This document shows, piece after piece, positions 6,955 to 13,603 of a stretch of 13,603 nucleotides of DNA (position 1 is its first letter; each line of letters opens with the position of its first letter). This DNA comes from JANWHF01 sp036276235 (lineage in GTDB: Bacteria > Planctomycetota > Phycisphaerae > Tepidisphaerales > Tepidisphaeraceae), in NCBI GenBank assembly GCA_036276235.1, contig DATBDZ010000223.1, positions 1 through 13,603 on the forward strand. Reading direction: 5' to 3'. The notes beneath the pieces were generated by a model, which saw nothing but the letters and a program-made list of their open reading frames with translations, was not told the origin of the DNA and did not search any database. Both the position numbers and the translations under genes were made by a program.

Positions 6955-6984
6955 TTGCTTCATCGCTCGGAGCAGCGCTACAAT
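6955..6984 (+). promoter_or_regulatory. Putative leaderless promoter of the amidohydrolase gene
   Basis: TTGCTT (6955-6960), an 18-base spacer and TACAAT (6979-6984) resemble a sigma70 promoter. TACAAT ends 6 bases before the ATG at 6991, which would place +1 at the start codon. No Shine-Dalgarno is present. It lies just right of the repeat-filled part of the divergent gap. Confidence 0.5.
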
Positions 6985-6990
6985 CCCTCC

Positions 6991-8031
6991 ATGAGCAGTG
7001 CACCTCAGACGACGCCTCCCAAGCCTGTGCCTCCGACGCTCGCGCCGGCGGTGCTTGATGAATACAACCGGATCGGAATGGATTTTCGCGTTCCGATGCC
7101 GCGGCCCAAGGTCCGCGGGATCACGATCGATTTCCATTGCCACCTGTTTGCAGCGCGGCATGCGATGGATTGGTTCGAAGCCGCCGATCATTATGGCATC
7201 GATTGCTTTGTCACCATGACCCCGCTGGAAGAGGCGATGGGAATTCAGCGCGAATATCCGGGCCGCGTTCAGTTCATTGTCGTTCCGCGCTGGCAGGATA
7301 CGTCGCCGAATTTTGTCGATGAATGGCTGCTTCGGCTCGAATCGTTTTACAACATGGGAAGCCGCATCGTGAAATTCCATGCCGCCCCCGGCACGATGGT
7401 GATGCGCGGCGTTAAGCTCGATTCTCCCAAATACAAGCCGCTCTTCCGCGAGATCGTCGCCCGCAAGATGGCGGTCATGACCCACGTCGGCGATCCGGAC
7501 ACCTGGTACAACGGGCGCTACACCGACACCGCCAAATACGGCACGCGCGATGAGCATTATCGCATGTGGGCCGATGTGATGAGCGAGTATCCGGATGTGC
7601 CGTGGGTCGGCGCGCATCTGGGCGGCAATCCTGAGAATCTGCCGCGCCTGCAGGGATTTCTCGATCGCTTCCCCCGGCTCATGCTCGATTGCAGCGCCAC
7701 CCGCTGGATGCAGCGGGCGATCAGCGCGCAGCGCGACGCCGCACGCGACTTCTTCATTCGCAACAGCGACCGCATCCTCTTCGGCACGGATCAAGTCAGC
7801 GGCGACGATCGCCATTTTGATTTCCTCGCCAGCCGCCTGTGGGTGCACCGCAAGCTCTGGGAGACGGCGTTTGTCGGCCCATCGCCGATCATCGATCCGG
7901 ACCTGCCACGAGATCAGCAGCCGCTCATTCGCGGGCTGGCGTTGCCGGATGATGTCTTGCAGAAGATCTATCACGACAACCCGATCAAGTTCCTCTCGAA
8001 GCTTGGCGTAAGCTTCGGCGGCTGGGGATGA
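6991..8031 (+). CDS. Amidohydrolase-family (Amidohydro_2-like) metal hydrolase
   Basis: A 346-residue cytosolic enzyme with a metal-dependent hydrolase TIM barrel. Ligand motifs of the superfamily are visible in order: DFHCH (H49, H51), KFH (K128, H130), THVGDP (H165), AHLGG (H209) and GTDQ (D267). These fit the PF04909 group, which includes decarboxylases such as ACMSD and gamma-resorcylate decarboxylase as well as lactonases and uncharacterised hydrolases; the substrate cannot be read from the sequence. The region between 136 and 190 has a long loop rich in Tyr (TWYNGRYTDTAKYG) that may shape the active site. The ATG at 6991 is preferred over a frame that extends left to 6775 through repeat DNA, because the first conserved motif follows soon after and TACAAT lies 6 bases upstream. 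A GNAT acetyltransferase starts 1 base after its stop, so the two are likely one operon. Confidence 0.85.
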   Translation: MSSAPQTTPPKPVPPTLAPAVLDEYNRIGMDFRVPMPRPKVRGITIDFHCHLFAARHAMDWFEAADHYGIDCFVTMTPLEEAMGIQREYPGRVQFIVVPRWQDTSPNFVDEWLLRLESFYNMGSRIVKFHAAPGTMVMRGVKLDSPKYKPLFREIVARKMAVMTHVGDPDTWYNGRYTDTAKYGTRDEHYRMWADVMSEYPDVPWVGAHLGGNPENLPRLQGFLDRFPRLMLDCSATRWMQRAISAQRDAARDFFIRNSDRILFGTDQVSGDDRHFDFLASRLWVHRKLWETAFVGPSPIIDPDLPRDQQPLIRGLALPDDVLQKIYHDNPIKFLSKLGVSFGGWG

Positions 8032-8032
8032 G

Positions 8033-8491
8033 ATGCCGGAGATTCAGTTCACGCCGATGATCGATTTGCAGCACGAAGCCGAAGTGCTGGCGATGATGCG
8101 CGGGCTTTACAGCAACGATATCGCGGCCGCGGCCGTCGATTTGCGGCGCTCGCCGCAGGTGATCCGGACGGTCTTGGAACATCCCGAGCGTGGCCGAATT
8201 ATTCTGTTCGTCGAGAACGCAACCATTCACGGCTACGCAATTCTTATCCCCTATCTGAGCAACGAATTCGGCGGGACAATTCTTTTCATTGACGAGCTGT
8301 TCGTGAAAGCCGAATCGCGCCAGCGGGGCATCGCGCGGCAGTTCTTCGACTATCTCCGCCGCGAGCGGCCATATGATCCGGTCGCGATGGTGCTCGAAGT
8401 CAGCCCATCGAACGTGCGGGCGCGCAAGCTTTATGAGTCGGTTGGGTTTGTGCTCCGGGATAATGCACTTCTTGTCGCGTCATTCGAGTGA
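8033..8491 (+). CDS. GNAT-family N-acetyltransferase
   Basis: A 152-residue acetyltransferase that should use acetyl-CoA. The pyrophosphate-binding motif appears as RQRGIARQFF (96-105, a form of Q/RxxGxG/A), following the beta-strand FIDELFV (85-91), and the C-terminal NVRARKLYESVGF (127-139) is typical of GNAT motif B. The N-terminal half, where substrate specificity sits, has no recognisable family. The start ATG at 8033 comes one base after the stop of the amidohydrolase, so translation is probably coupled, and the two proteins may act on the same pathway. The stop is followed by the repeat-filled gap before transketolase. The acceptor substrate (amine, peptide or antibiotic) is unknown. 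Confidence 0.88.
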   Translation: MPEIQFTPMIDLQHEAEVLAMMRGLYSNDIAAAAVDLRRSPQVIRTVLEHPERGRIILFVENATIHGYAILIPYLSNEFGGTILFIDELFVKAESRQRGIARQFFDYLRRERPYDPVAMVLEVSPSNVRARKLYESVGFVLRDNALLVASFE

Positions 8492-8563
8492 TTGCGAAGA
8501 GACTGGTCCGCTGATCATCGAGTATGGGCGGGGTTTCTCCTTCGAGCTTGACAATCTTTGGCC

Positions 8564-8673
8564 GTGGCACGGGTTTGTAACCCGTGCATGCGATTTCCAA
8601 GCGAATCAGAGCACGAAAACGGACGGCCTCTTCGATTCTTGCGCCGCACGCACGGGTTGAAAACCCGTGCCAC
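8564..8673. repeat. GTGGCACGGGTT paired hairpins between convergent genes
   Basis: Arms at 8564-8587 and 8650-8673 pair at 22 of 24 positions, and each arm is itself a hairpin (CACGGGTT with AACCCGTG). The element occupies much of the 229-base gap between GNAT (+) and transketolase (-). It may act as a two-way transcription stop, but no T-runs are seen. Confidence 0.85.
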
Positions 8674-8720
8674 AAGAGACGTTCTCAAGACAGATTCCTC
8701 CGCGCGCGGCTGCTCAACTC

Positions 8721-10850
8721 CTAATGCGCCTTCGCCTTCCCGATCCTGTCCTTCGCGGCTGCCACGATGCTGTCCGCCGTAAATCCAAAATGCTTCTGCA
8801 GTTCCTTTAACGGCGCGGACGCGCCGAAGGTTTTCATGCCGATGGTCGCGCCGTTGGGGCCGACGAAGCGATGCCAGCCGAACGTGCTGGCCTGCTCGAC
8901 GGAGACGCGCGCCGTGACCTCGGGCGGCAATATCGCCGCGCGATAGGCCTCGTCCTGTTGATCGAATAATTCCCACGATGGCATGCTGATGACACGCGCC
9001 TTGATCTTGTCCTGCTTGAGCCGCTCGTAGGCATCGATGCAGAGTGATACTTCGCTACCGGTTGAGAGCAGCAGGACATCGGGCGTTCCCGCGCAGTCGG
9101 CGAGAATGTACGCCCCGCGCGCCAATCCCGCTGCCGAGGCATATTTCGTGCGATCCAGTGTCGGCAGCGCTTGGCGCGTGAGCACCAGACACACCGGATG
9201 ATGCTTGAGCTTCATAATCGTCCGCCAAGCCTCGGCGACTTCATTGGCATCGGCGGGGCGGATGGTGATCAGGCCGGGGATCGCCCGCAGGGATGCCAGT
9301 TGCTCGACGGGTTGATGCGTGGGCCCATCTTCGCCGACGCCGATCGAATCGTGCGTGAAAATGTAGATGACCGGGATTTCCATGATGGCGGCGAGACGAA
9401 TCGCCGGCCGGCAGAAATCGGCGAAGACGAAGAACGTCGAGCCGAACGCGCGGACCTTGGAGAGCGACATGCCGTTGACCGCGCCGCACATCGCCAGCTC
9501 GCGCACGCCAAAGTGAAAGTTTCGTCCGCCATAAGAAAACGCCTCGGAGCCGTGCACCTGGCCGTGGCTGTCGATCTTGGTGCCGCGCGTGGAAAGCTCG
9601 GGCGCGCCAAAGTCGTCCGCGCCTTCAAATGTCAAGCGAGTTTTCGTAGAAGGTGCCAGATCGGCAGCGCCGCCGATCAGCCAGGGGACATTCTTCGCGA
9701 TCGCGTTCAGAACTTTCCCCGAAGAATCGCGGCTGGCCAGCCCCTTCGCATCTGCTGGGAACGTCGGAATGTCCTTGTCCCATCCATCCGGCAGATCGCG
9801 ATGCTGCATGCGATACAGGTGATCGGCCTCCTTGGGATATTTAGCGCGATACTGCTCAAAAGCCGTCATCCACTTTTCGCGCAGGTCCGCGCCGCGCGCG
9901 CCGATCCCTTCGGCGAAATGCTCGAAGACGCCGTCGGGGATGTAGAATTTCTGGTCTTCGGGGAAGCCGTAGTTGCGCTTGGCGCCTTTAATTTCCTCCT
10001 CGCCAAGCGGCTCGCCATGCGCCGTGTGCGTGTCCTGCTTTGTCGGCGCGCCCCAGCCGATGTGGCTATCGACGATGATGAGCGTCGGCCGATCGCTGGT
10101 TCGGAAGAAGACCTCGAACGCGCGATCGAGCATGCCAAGATCGTTGGCATCGCCCACGCGCGTCACGTTCCAGCCGTAGGCGATGAATCGCGTCGCCACG
10201 TCTTCGGAATAAGCGAGGCGGGTTTGGCCCTCGATGGTGATGCGATTGTTGTCGTAAATCCAGCAGAGGTTATCGAGCTTGAGATGCCCCGCGAGGCTGG
10301 CGGCTTCGGAGGATGCGCCTTCCATCATGCATCCATCGCCGCCCAGCGCGTAGACGTTGTAATCGAACATCGGGAACCCAGGCCGATTGAAATGCTCCGC
10401 CATCCACTTGCCGGCGATCGCCATGCCGACGCTGTTGGCGTATCCCTGGCCCAGCGGGCCGGTGGTGGTTTCGATGCCGCTGGTCCAGCGATATTCCGGA
10501 TGCCCCGGGCAGCGGCTGCCGAGTTGCCGGAAATTGCGAATATCATCCCCCTTCACCGAAAGCTCGCCGACGGCTTCATACTCGCGATTCACCGCGCGCA
10601 CGCCGGTGAGATGAAGCATCGAATAAAGCAGCATCGACGCGTGGCCCGCCGACAGGACAAACCGATCGCGATTGGGCCAGATCGGATCATCCGGATCAAA
10701 TCGCAGATGCCGATTCCAAAGCGTGTAGGCCACCGGCGCCAGCGCCATCGGCGTGCCCGGATGCCCCGAGTTAGCCGCCTGCACGGCGTCCATCGCCAGA
10801 CAGCGAATTGTGTTGATGGCGGTTTGTTCGATGCTCAATGTTTCAGTCAT
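8721..10850 (-). CDS. tkt: Transketolase
   Basis: A 709-residue thiamine-diphosphate enzyme that moves two-carbon units between sugar phosphates in the pentose phosphate (or Calvin) cycle. Signatures are SGHPGTPM (28-35, H30), AGHASMLLY (68-76), GPLGQG (131-136), the TPP/Mg motif GDGCMMEGASSEA (171-183) with DNN (200-202), FGVRELAM (447-454, E451 as the cofactor-activating Glu) and FTHDSIGVGEDGPTHQPVEQ (498-517, H500). All catalytic residues are present. It is about 45 residues longer than E. coli TktA, with an apparent insertion near 410-445, before the E451 motif. The ATG at 10850 follows AGGAG with an 8-base gap, so an upstream TTG at 10868 is rejected. No other pentose phosphate gene lies near it. 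Confidence 0.97.
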   Translation of the reverse strand: MTETLSIEQTAINTIRCLAMDAVQAANSGHPGTPMALAPVAYTLWNRHLRFDPDDPIWPNRDRFVLSAGHASMLLYSMLHLTGVRAVNREYEAVGELSVKGDDIRNFRQLGSRCPGHPEYRWTSGIETTTGPLGQGYANSVGMAIAGKWMAEHFNRPGFPMFDYNVYALGGDGCMMEGASSEAASLAGHLKLDNLCWIYDNNRITIEGQTRLAYSEDVATRFIAYGWNVTRVGDANDLGMLDRAFEVFFRTSDRPTLIIVDSHIGWGAPTKQDTHTAHGEPLGEEEIKGAKRNYGFPEDQKFYIPDGVFEHFAEGIGARGADLREKWMTAFEQYRAKYPKEADHLYRMQHRDLPDGWDKDIPTFPADAKGLASRDSSGKVLNAIAKNVPWLIGGAADLAPSTKTRLTFEGADDFGAPELSTRGTKIDSHGQVHGSEAFSYGGRNFHFGVRELAMCGAVNGMSLSKVRAFGSTFFVFADFCRPAIRLAAIMEIPVIYIFTHDSIGVGEDGPTHQPVEQLASLRAIPGLITIRPADANEVAEAWRTIMKLKHHPVCLVLTRQALPTLDRTKYASAAGLARGAYILADCAGTPDVLLLSTGSEVSLCIDAYERLKQDKIKARVISMPSWELFDQQDEAYRAAILPPEVTARVSVEQASTFGWHRFVGPNGATIGMKTFGASAPLKELQKHFGFTADSIVAAAKDRIGKAKAH

Positions 10851-10907
10851 GATCCGTGCTCCTGGCAAGAGAAACTGAAGCCGGCCGAGGGTTGGAAATG
10901 CGCCAGC

Positions 10908-10938
10908 ATTCTAACACGCGGCGATGGTTGGAGGTCAA
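10908..10938 (-). promoter_or_regulatory. Putative transketolase promoter
   Basis: On the minus strand TTGACC (10938-10933) and TAGAAT (10913-10908) are separated by 19 bases (18 if the extended TTAGAAT is counted). The 5' leader would be about 50 bases and includes the AGGAG at 10863-10859. Good -10 and -35 matches; the long spacer lowers confidence. Confidence 0.5.
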
Positions 10939-10954
10939 GACGGGGGCGCGTCTT

Positions 10955-11082
10955 CTCCCTCTCCCCTGTACTCAGTGGAGAGGGCCGGGGTGAGGGGACG
11001 AACCTGGCGACTTGCGAACCGCGCGATATCGCGGCTCACTGTCCCCTCACCCTGCCCTCTCCCCTGAGTACAGGGGAGAGGG
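10955..11082. repeat. CCCTCTCCCC-type inverted repeat with GTACTC core
   Basis: Arms at about 10955-11000 and 11041-11082 carry CCCTCTCCCCTGTACTCAG and the complementary CTGAGTACAGGGGAGAGGG (GTACTC at 10968-10973, GAGTAC at 11066-11071), each again a smaller palindrome, plus a palindrome CGCGATATCGCG near the loop (11022-11033). It lies between the divergent transketolase and patatin genes and is a diverged relative of the repeats at 139-245 and 367-475. Confidence 0.8.
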
Positions 11083-11168
11083 TTCTGAGCGCGACCGCTC
11101 GAATGCGGGGAAGGATTGCGAGGCATCGGACTTATCTCGGTCCGCTGGGACAATTCATCGAACTAGCA

Positions 11169-11197
11169 TTCGAGAATCATCACCGGACACGTACAAT
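11169..11197 (+). promoter_or_regulatory. Possible promoter of the patatin-like lipoprotein gene
   Basis: TACAAT at 11192-11197 with a weak TTCGAG -35 candidate at 11169-11174 (17-base spacer). The predicted leader is about 35 bases and contains GGAG at 11230-11233, so this gene should be read with a normal leader, unlike the leaderless candidates. Confidence 0.35.
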
Positions 11198-11238
11198 TCA
11201 GGGCGCCAAGTGTGGTCACATCACGAACTGGAGCATTG

Positions 11239-12405
11239 ATGAAACATCTCGCAATCCTCGCGCTCTTATTCGCGCTCATAGGCTGCACCCCTCAACCCGA
11301 ATCCCGCTTCGCTCATCTGGACAAAACCGCAGCGCGGGTGATGGCGGCGAAAATGCAGGAACAACGCGAGGCGGAATTGGCTGCAGATTTGAAGTCAGCA
11401 TTCGAGGTTCGTCAGCCTCGCAATGTTCTCGTCCTCTCGGGCGGTGGGGCCGATGGCGCTTTTGGCTGCGGCGTGCTCGATGGCTGGCGAAACGCGCCGG
11501 GCGGGCGGCCGCAGTTTGATGTCGTGACCGGCGTCAGCACCGGCGCGCTAATGGCGACGTTCGCTTTTCTCGGGCAGGAGTGCGACGACGCGGTGCTGCG
11601 GCAGGTTTATACCCACTCGCGCGATGAGGATATTCATGGCAGCCCATTTGCGCTTGGCCCGCCGGATTCTGTGGTCGATACGGGGCCGCTGCGCAAGTTG
11701 ATCGCGCGATATGTCACGCCGGGGGCAATCGAGCGCGTTGCCGCCGAGCATCGGGCCGGCCGGCGGCTTTATGTGGCGACAGTCGATCTGGATGCAGGCG
11801 AGCTGGTGATCTGGCCGCTCAGCAAGATCGCCGCGGATGGCGGTCCTGGCTCCGTCGAGCGGTTTCAGAAGATTCTGCTGGCGACGGCTTCGGTGCCGGT
11901 TTTCTTTCCGCCGGTACGGATCGATGGGGATTTGCATGTCGATGCGGGATTGCGCGAGGCGCTGTTTCTTCGCCGCGCGATGTTGGGAATGTCGCAAGCG
12001 TATGACTCGACGCGCGCAGCGGATGCTCCCTCGGCGCCACCGACGATTTGGGCGGTTGTGAACCAAAGACTCGAGATTCAGCCGCGCGCGATGCACGACG
12101 ATTTGATTGACATCGGAATGCGAAGCCTGGAGATGTATACGCAGTCGCTGGAGTTCGCCAATGTGCGCGAGATCGCCCTCATGGCGGCGGCGCATCAACC
12201 GGCGTTTGCGTTTCGGTATGTGAGTTTGCCGATCAACGCCGACGAGCAGGAGCGCGATCCGCTGGGGCCGATGTTTGATCCGGTGCGGATGAAGCGGCTG
12301 TATTCCATCGGCCAGGCAATGATGCGCGATTCAGCCGGGTGGAATGTGGGAACGCCGCATGGGGATGATGATCCGGTGGTGATCGGGATGGGGTTGAATC
12401 CGTGA
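11239..12405 (+). CDS. Patatin-like phospholipase, lipoprotein
   Basis: A 388-residue lipid acyl hydrolase of the patatin family, predicted to be membrane-tethered. The signal MKHLAILALLFALIGC ends with the lipobox L13-I14-G15-C16. The catalytic domain begins at about 62: the oxyanion loop GGGADGAFG at 68-76, the nucleophile motif GVSTG (98-102) with catalytic Ser100, and the Asp of the dyad in VDAGL (D236; usually DGG or DGA). Both catalytic residues are present, so it should be active, probably on phospholipids or acylglycerols. A helical region rich in Ala, Glu and Lys (27-55) separates anchor and domain. The ATG at 11239 follows GGAG by 5 bases, and an earlier start at 11212 would spoil the signal peptide. 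It is divergent from transketolase and followed by composite element copy C and metH. Confidence 0.88.
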   Translation: MKHLAILALLFALIGCTPQPESRFAHLDKTAARVMAAKMQEQREAELAADLKSAFEVRQPRNVLVLSGGGADGAFGCGVLDGWRNAPGGRPQFDVVTGVSTGALMATFAFLGQECDDAVLRQVYTHSRDEDIHGSPFALGPPDSVVDTGPLRKLIARYVTPGAIERVAAEHRAGRRLYVATVDLDAGELVIWPLSKIAADGGPGSVERFQKILLATASVPVFFPPVRIDGDLHVDAGLREALFLRRAMLGMSQAYDSTRAADAPSAPPTIWAVVNQRLEIQPRAMHDDLIDIGMRSLEMYTQSLEFANVREIALMAAAHQPAFAFRYVSLPINADEQERDPLGPMFDPVRMKRLYSIGQAMMRDSAGWNVGTPHGDDDPVVIGMGLNP

Positions 12406-12529
12406 CGCTGCGCTGACAGAAGTCCTCGCATAGAGGTGAAGTTCTCCATCCTTCGGTGCTCCCAACATTTTGTGTAACACCCGAACCCAAGTTGCCGTCC
12501 GCAGTTCGCAATTCACACTTGAAGGTAGC

Positions 12530-12741
12530 CGTCATGCTGAGCTGAGGTACTCCGAAGCATCTGGCCTCCCTTTGCGATCCGGGAAGATGCTTCGGAGTAC
12601 CTGCTCTGAAAACGTCGCGAATTCGTGTAGGGTGGGCGTACTCGCCCACCACGTCGCTCATGGTGGGCGAGTACACCCACCTACAACTCCGTTTTCATGT
12701 TTCGTGGGCGCGGCGCAGTCGCATGGCCACTCAGCATGACG
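12530..12741. repeat. Composite palindromic element, copy C (middle hairpin replaced)
   Basis: Outer ends CGTCATGCTGAG (12530-12541) and its complement (12730-12741) match copies A and B, as does the first hairpin with GTACTC at 12547-12552 and GAGTAC at 12595-12600. The middle hairpin is different: instead of the GGGCAGTGCCCGCC type it has arms around GTGGGCGTACTCGCCC and GGTGGGCGAGTACACC (about 12627-12684) with GTACTC and GAGTAC inside. The left end also has a 5-base duplication (TGAGCTGAG). The element lies between the patatin gene and metH. The 219 bases after it (12742-12960) contain no gene. Confidence 0.9.
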
Positions 12742-12916
12742 GTTCTCGAGTCTGATTAACAAACCAAATCCAGTAATGGGAGTGTCCATCAAAATAGGGG
12801 GGTTAGGGCGCAGATGCAGACGCCGGGAGTGCAGCAGGAGGAAATAGATCGCGCCTCATCGATCGCGCCGCGCTTTCCTGCCGATAACAGAATACCTAAC
12901 ATATGGGACTCATTGC

Positions 12917-12946
12917 GCGCCAGGCTCTGGCGCACATGGCTTTTTT
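12917..12946 (+). promoter_or_regulatory. Hairpin and T-run just before metH (possible attenuator)
   Basis: GCGCCAG (12917-12923) and CTGGCGC (12927-12933) form a 7-bp stem with a 3-base loop; seven bases later comes a run of six T (12941-12946), 14 bases before the metH start. The gap between stem and T-run is too long for a classical terminator, so a leader attenuator is only a possibility. No SAM, SAH or cobalamin riboswitch pattern was recognised in 12742-12960. Confidence 0.3.
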
Positions 12947-12960
12947 GATTGTGAGGGCTT

Positions 12961-13603
12961 GTGCGGTTGCCGTTTCTTGAATTGGTTCGTCGGCGGGTTG
13001 TTGTCCTGGATGGGGCGATGGGGGCCAATCTCCAGGCGCGCACGTTTGATCTGAAGCGCGATTGGTTGGGGCATGAGAATGCCTCCGAGGTGCTCAACCT
13101 CACGCGGCCGGATGTCATTCGCGAGATTCATGAGGCGTTTCTGGCTGTTGGCTGCGATGCCGTCGAGACCAATACATTTAATGGCAGCCGCAATGATTTG
13201 GAGGAGGCCGATCTGCAGGATCGGGCCGAGGAGGTCAATCGCATCGCGGCCCAGATTGCGCGGAGTGCCTGCGAGAAGTTTGAGACTGCGGAGCGGCCAC
13301 GTTATGTGATTGGGTCGGTGGGGCCGACGCGCAAATTGATCAGCGTGGGGTTTACTAATTGGGATGCGCTGTTTGAGAGCTTTACGCCGCAGATGCGCGG
13401 GCTGATCTCGGGCGGGGCGGATGTCATCCTGATCGAAACGCAGCAGGACATGCTGGCGATCAAGTGCGCGATCGCGGCGGCAAACCGCGCGATGAAGGAA
13501 CTGGGCCGGCGCGTGCCGCTGATGGTGCAGGCATCTTTTGATACCGCGGGCGGGCAGCAGATGCTCAGCGGATCGGATGCCTCCGCGCTTGTGGCGGCTT
13601 TCG
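12961..13603 (+). CDS. metH: Methionine synthase, N-terminal part (cut by window edge)
   Basis: The first 214 residues of a cobalamin-dependent methionine synthase, which transfers a methyl group from methyltetrahydrofolate to homocysteine. The homocysteine-binding domain is clear: VVVLDGAMGANLQ (13-25), GHENASEVLNLTRPDVI (37-53), VETNTF (68-73), GSVGPTRKL (118-126) and ILIETQQDMLAIK (156-168). The reading frame is open to the window edge; the zinc-binding cysteines and the folate, B12 and reactivation domains would lie beyond, so it could also be a shorter homocysteine methyltransferase. A TGA at 12952-12954 is the last in-frame stop, so the start is the GTG at 12961 or the TTG at 12967; GAGGG at 12953-12957 is spaced better for the TTG, while the GTG gives a slightly longer, equally plausible N-terminus. 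It is the last gene seen. Confidence 0.92.
   Translation, partial: MRLPFLELVRRRVVVLDGAMGANLQARTFDLKRDWLGHENASEVLNLTRPDVIREIHEAFLAVGCDAVETNTFNGSRNDLEEADLQDRAEEVNRIAAQIARSACEKFETAERPRYVIGSVGPTRKLISVGFTNWDALFESFTPQMRGLISGGADVILIETQQDMLAIKCAIAAANRAMKELGRRVPLMVQASFDTAGGQQMLSGSDASALVAAF

Noticed and set aside
6640..7974. Open frame of 444 codons antisense to the amidohydrolase
   Set aside because: Shadow of a gene with conserved metal-ligand motifs on the opposite strand; it also crosses two repeat elements.
8548..8553. Perfect TTGACA -35 hexamer after the GNAT gene
   Set aside because: No -10 box lies at a usable distance (TTGTAA is 21 bases away inside a hairpin), and no gene follows on that strand.
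9171..11519. Open frame of 782 codons antisense to transketolase
   Set aside because: It lies opposite transketolase with all its catalytic motifs, then runs through a repeat and the start of the patatin gene in another frame. No protein family was recognised.
12742..12960. Cobalamin or SAM riboswitch before metH
   Set aside because: The B12 box and the conserved SAM core were looked for by eye and not found; only simple stems are visible.

Overview
The window is a chromosomal stretch of about 13.6 kb from a GC-rich bacterium. It carries eleven complete protein genes, one gene cut off by the right edge, and an unusually large amount of palindromic repeat DNA between genes. A fused aroD-aroE gene, NapG/MauM-type ferredoxins with an RRxFF start, two patatin or short lipoprotein genes, and many intergenic palindromes fit a planctomycete, perhaps of the Phycisphaerae. 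That placement is an inference from gene content, not a phylogeny.

Layout. Positions 1-515 hold only palindromic repeats. A 4Fe-4S ferredoxin-type gene (516-1241, +) converges on the shikimate gene aroDE (1585-3120, -), with two palindromic elements between them. After a second copy of the main palindromic element come five genes that read leftwards with short gaps: a small lipoprotein (6707-6270), a MoaB/Mog-family molybdopterin protein (6264-5758), a one-pass membrane protein (5741-5244), pdxJ (5204-4491) and dapA (4389-3517). Across a repeat-filled divergent gap, an amidohydrolase (6991-8031, +) is followed after 1 nt by a GNAT acetyltransferase (8033-8491, +). Transketolase (10850-8721, -) converges on them and is divergent from a patatin-like lipoprotein (11239-12405, +). 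After a third copy of the main element comes the start of metH (12961 to the edge, +).

Function. Most genes are housekeeping metabolism: aromatic amino acids (aroDE), lysine/diaminopimelate (dapA), vitamin B6 (pdxJ), molybdenum cofactor (moaB), pentose phosphate/Calvin chemistry (tkt) and methionine (metH). They do not form one pathway. No defence system, CRISPR array, transposase, rRNA or tRNA was seen.

The most unusual material is non-coding. (1) A composite palindromic element of about 185-212 bp occurs three times, with 11-12 bp terminal inverted repeats and a middle hairpin that is of a different type in one copy. (2) The hexamer GTACTC/GAGTAC sits inside the arms of several palindromes that are otherwise unrelated. 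(3) Four genes have a TAnnAT -10-like box 6-8 nt before ATG and no Shine-Dalgarno sequence, which suggests leaderless transcripts, while other genes in the window have clear Shine-Dalgarno sites.
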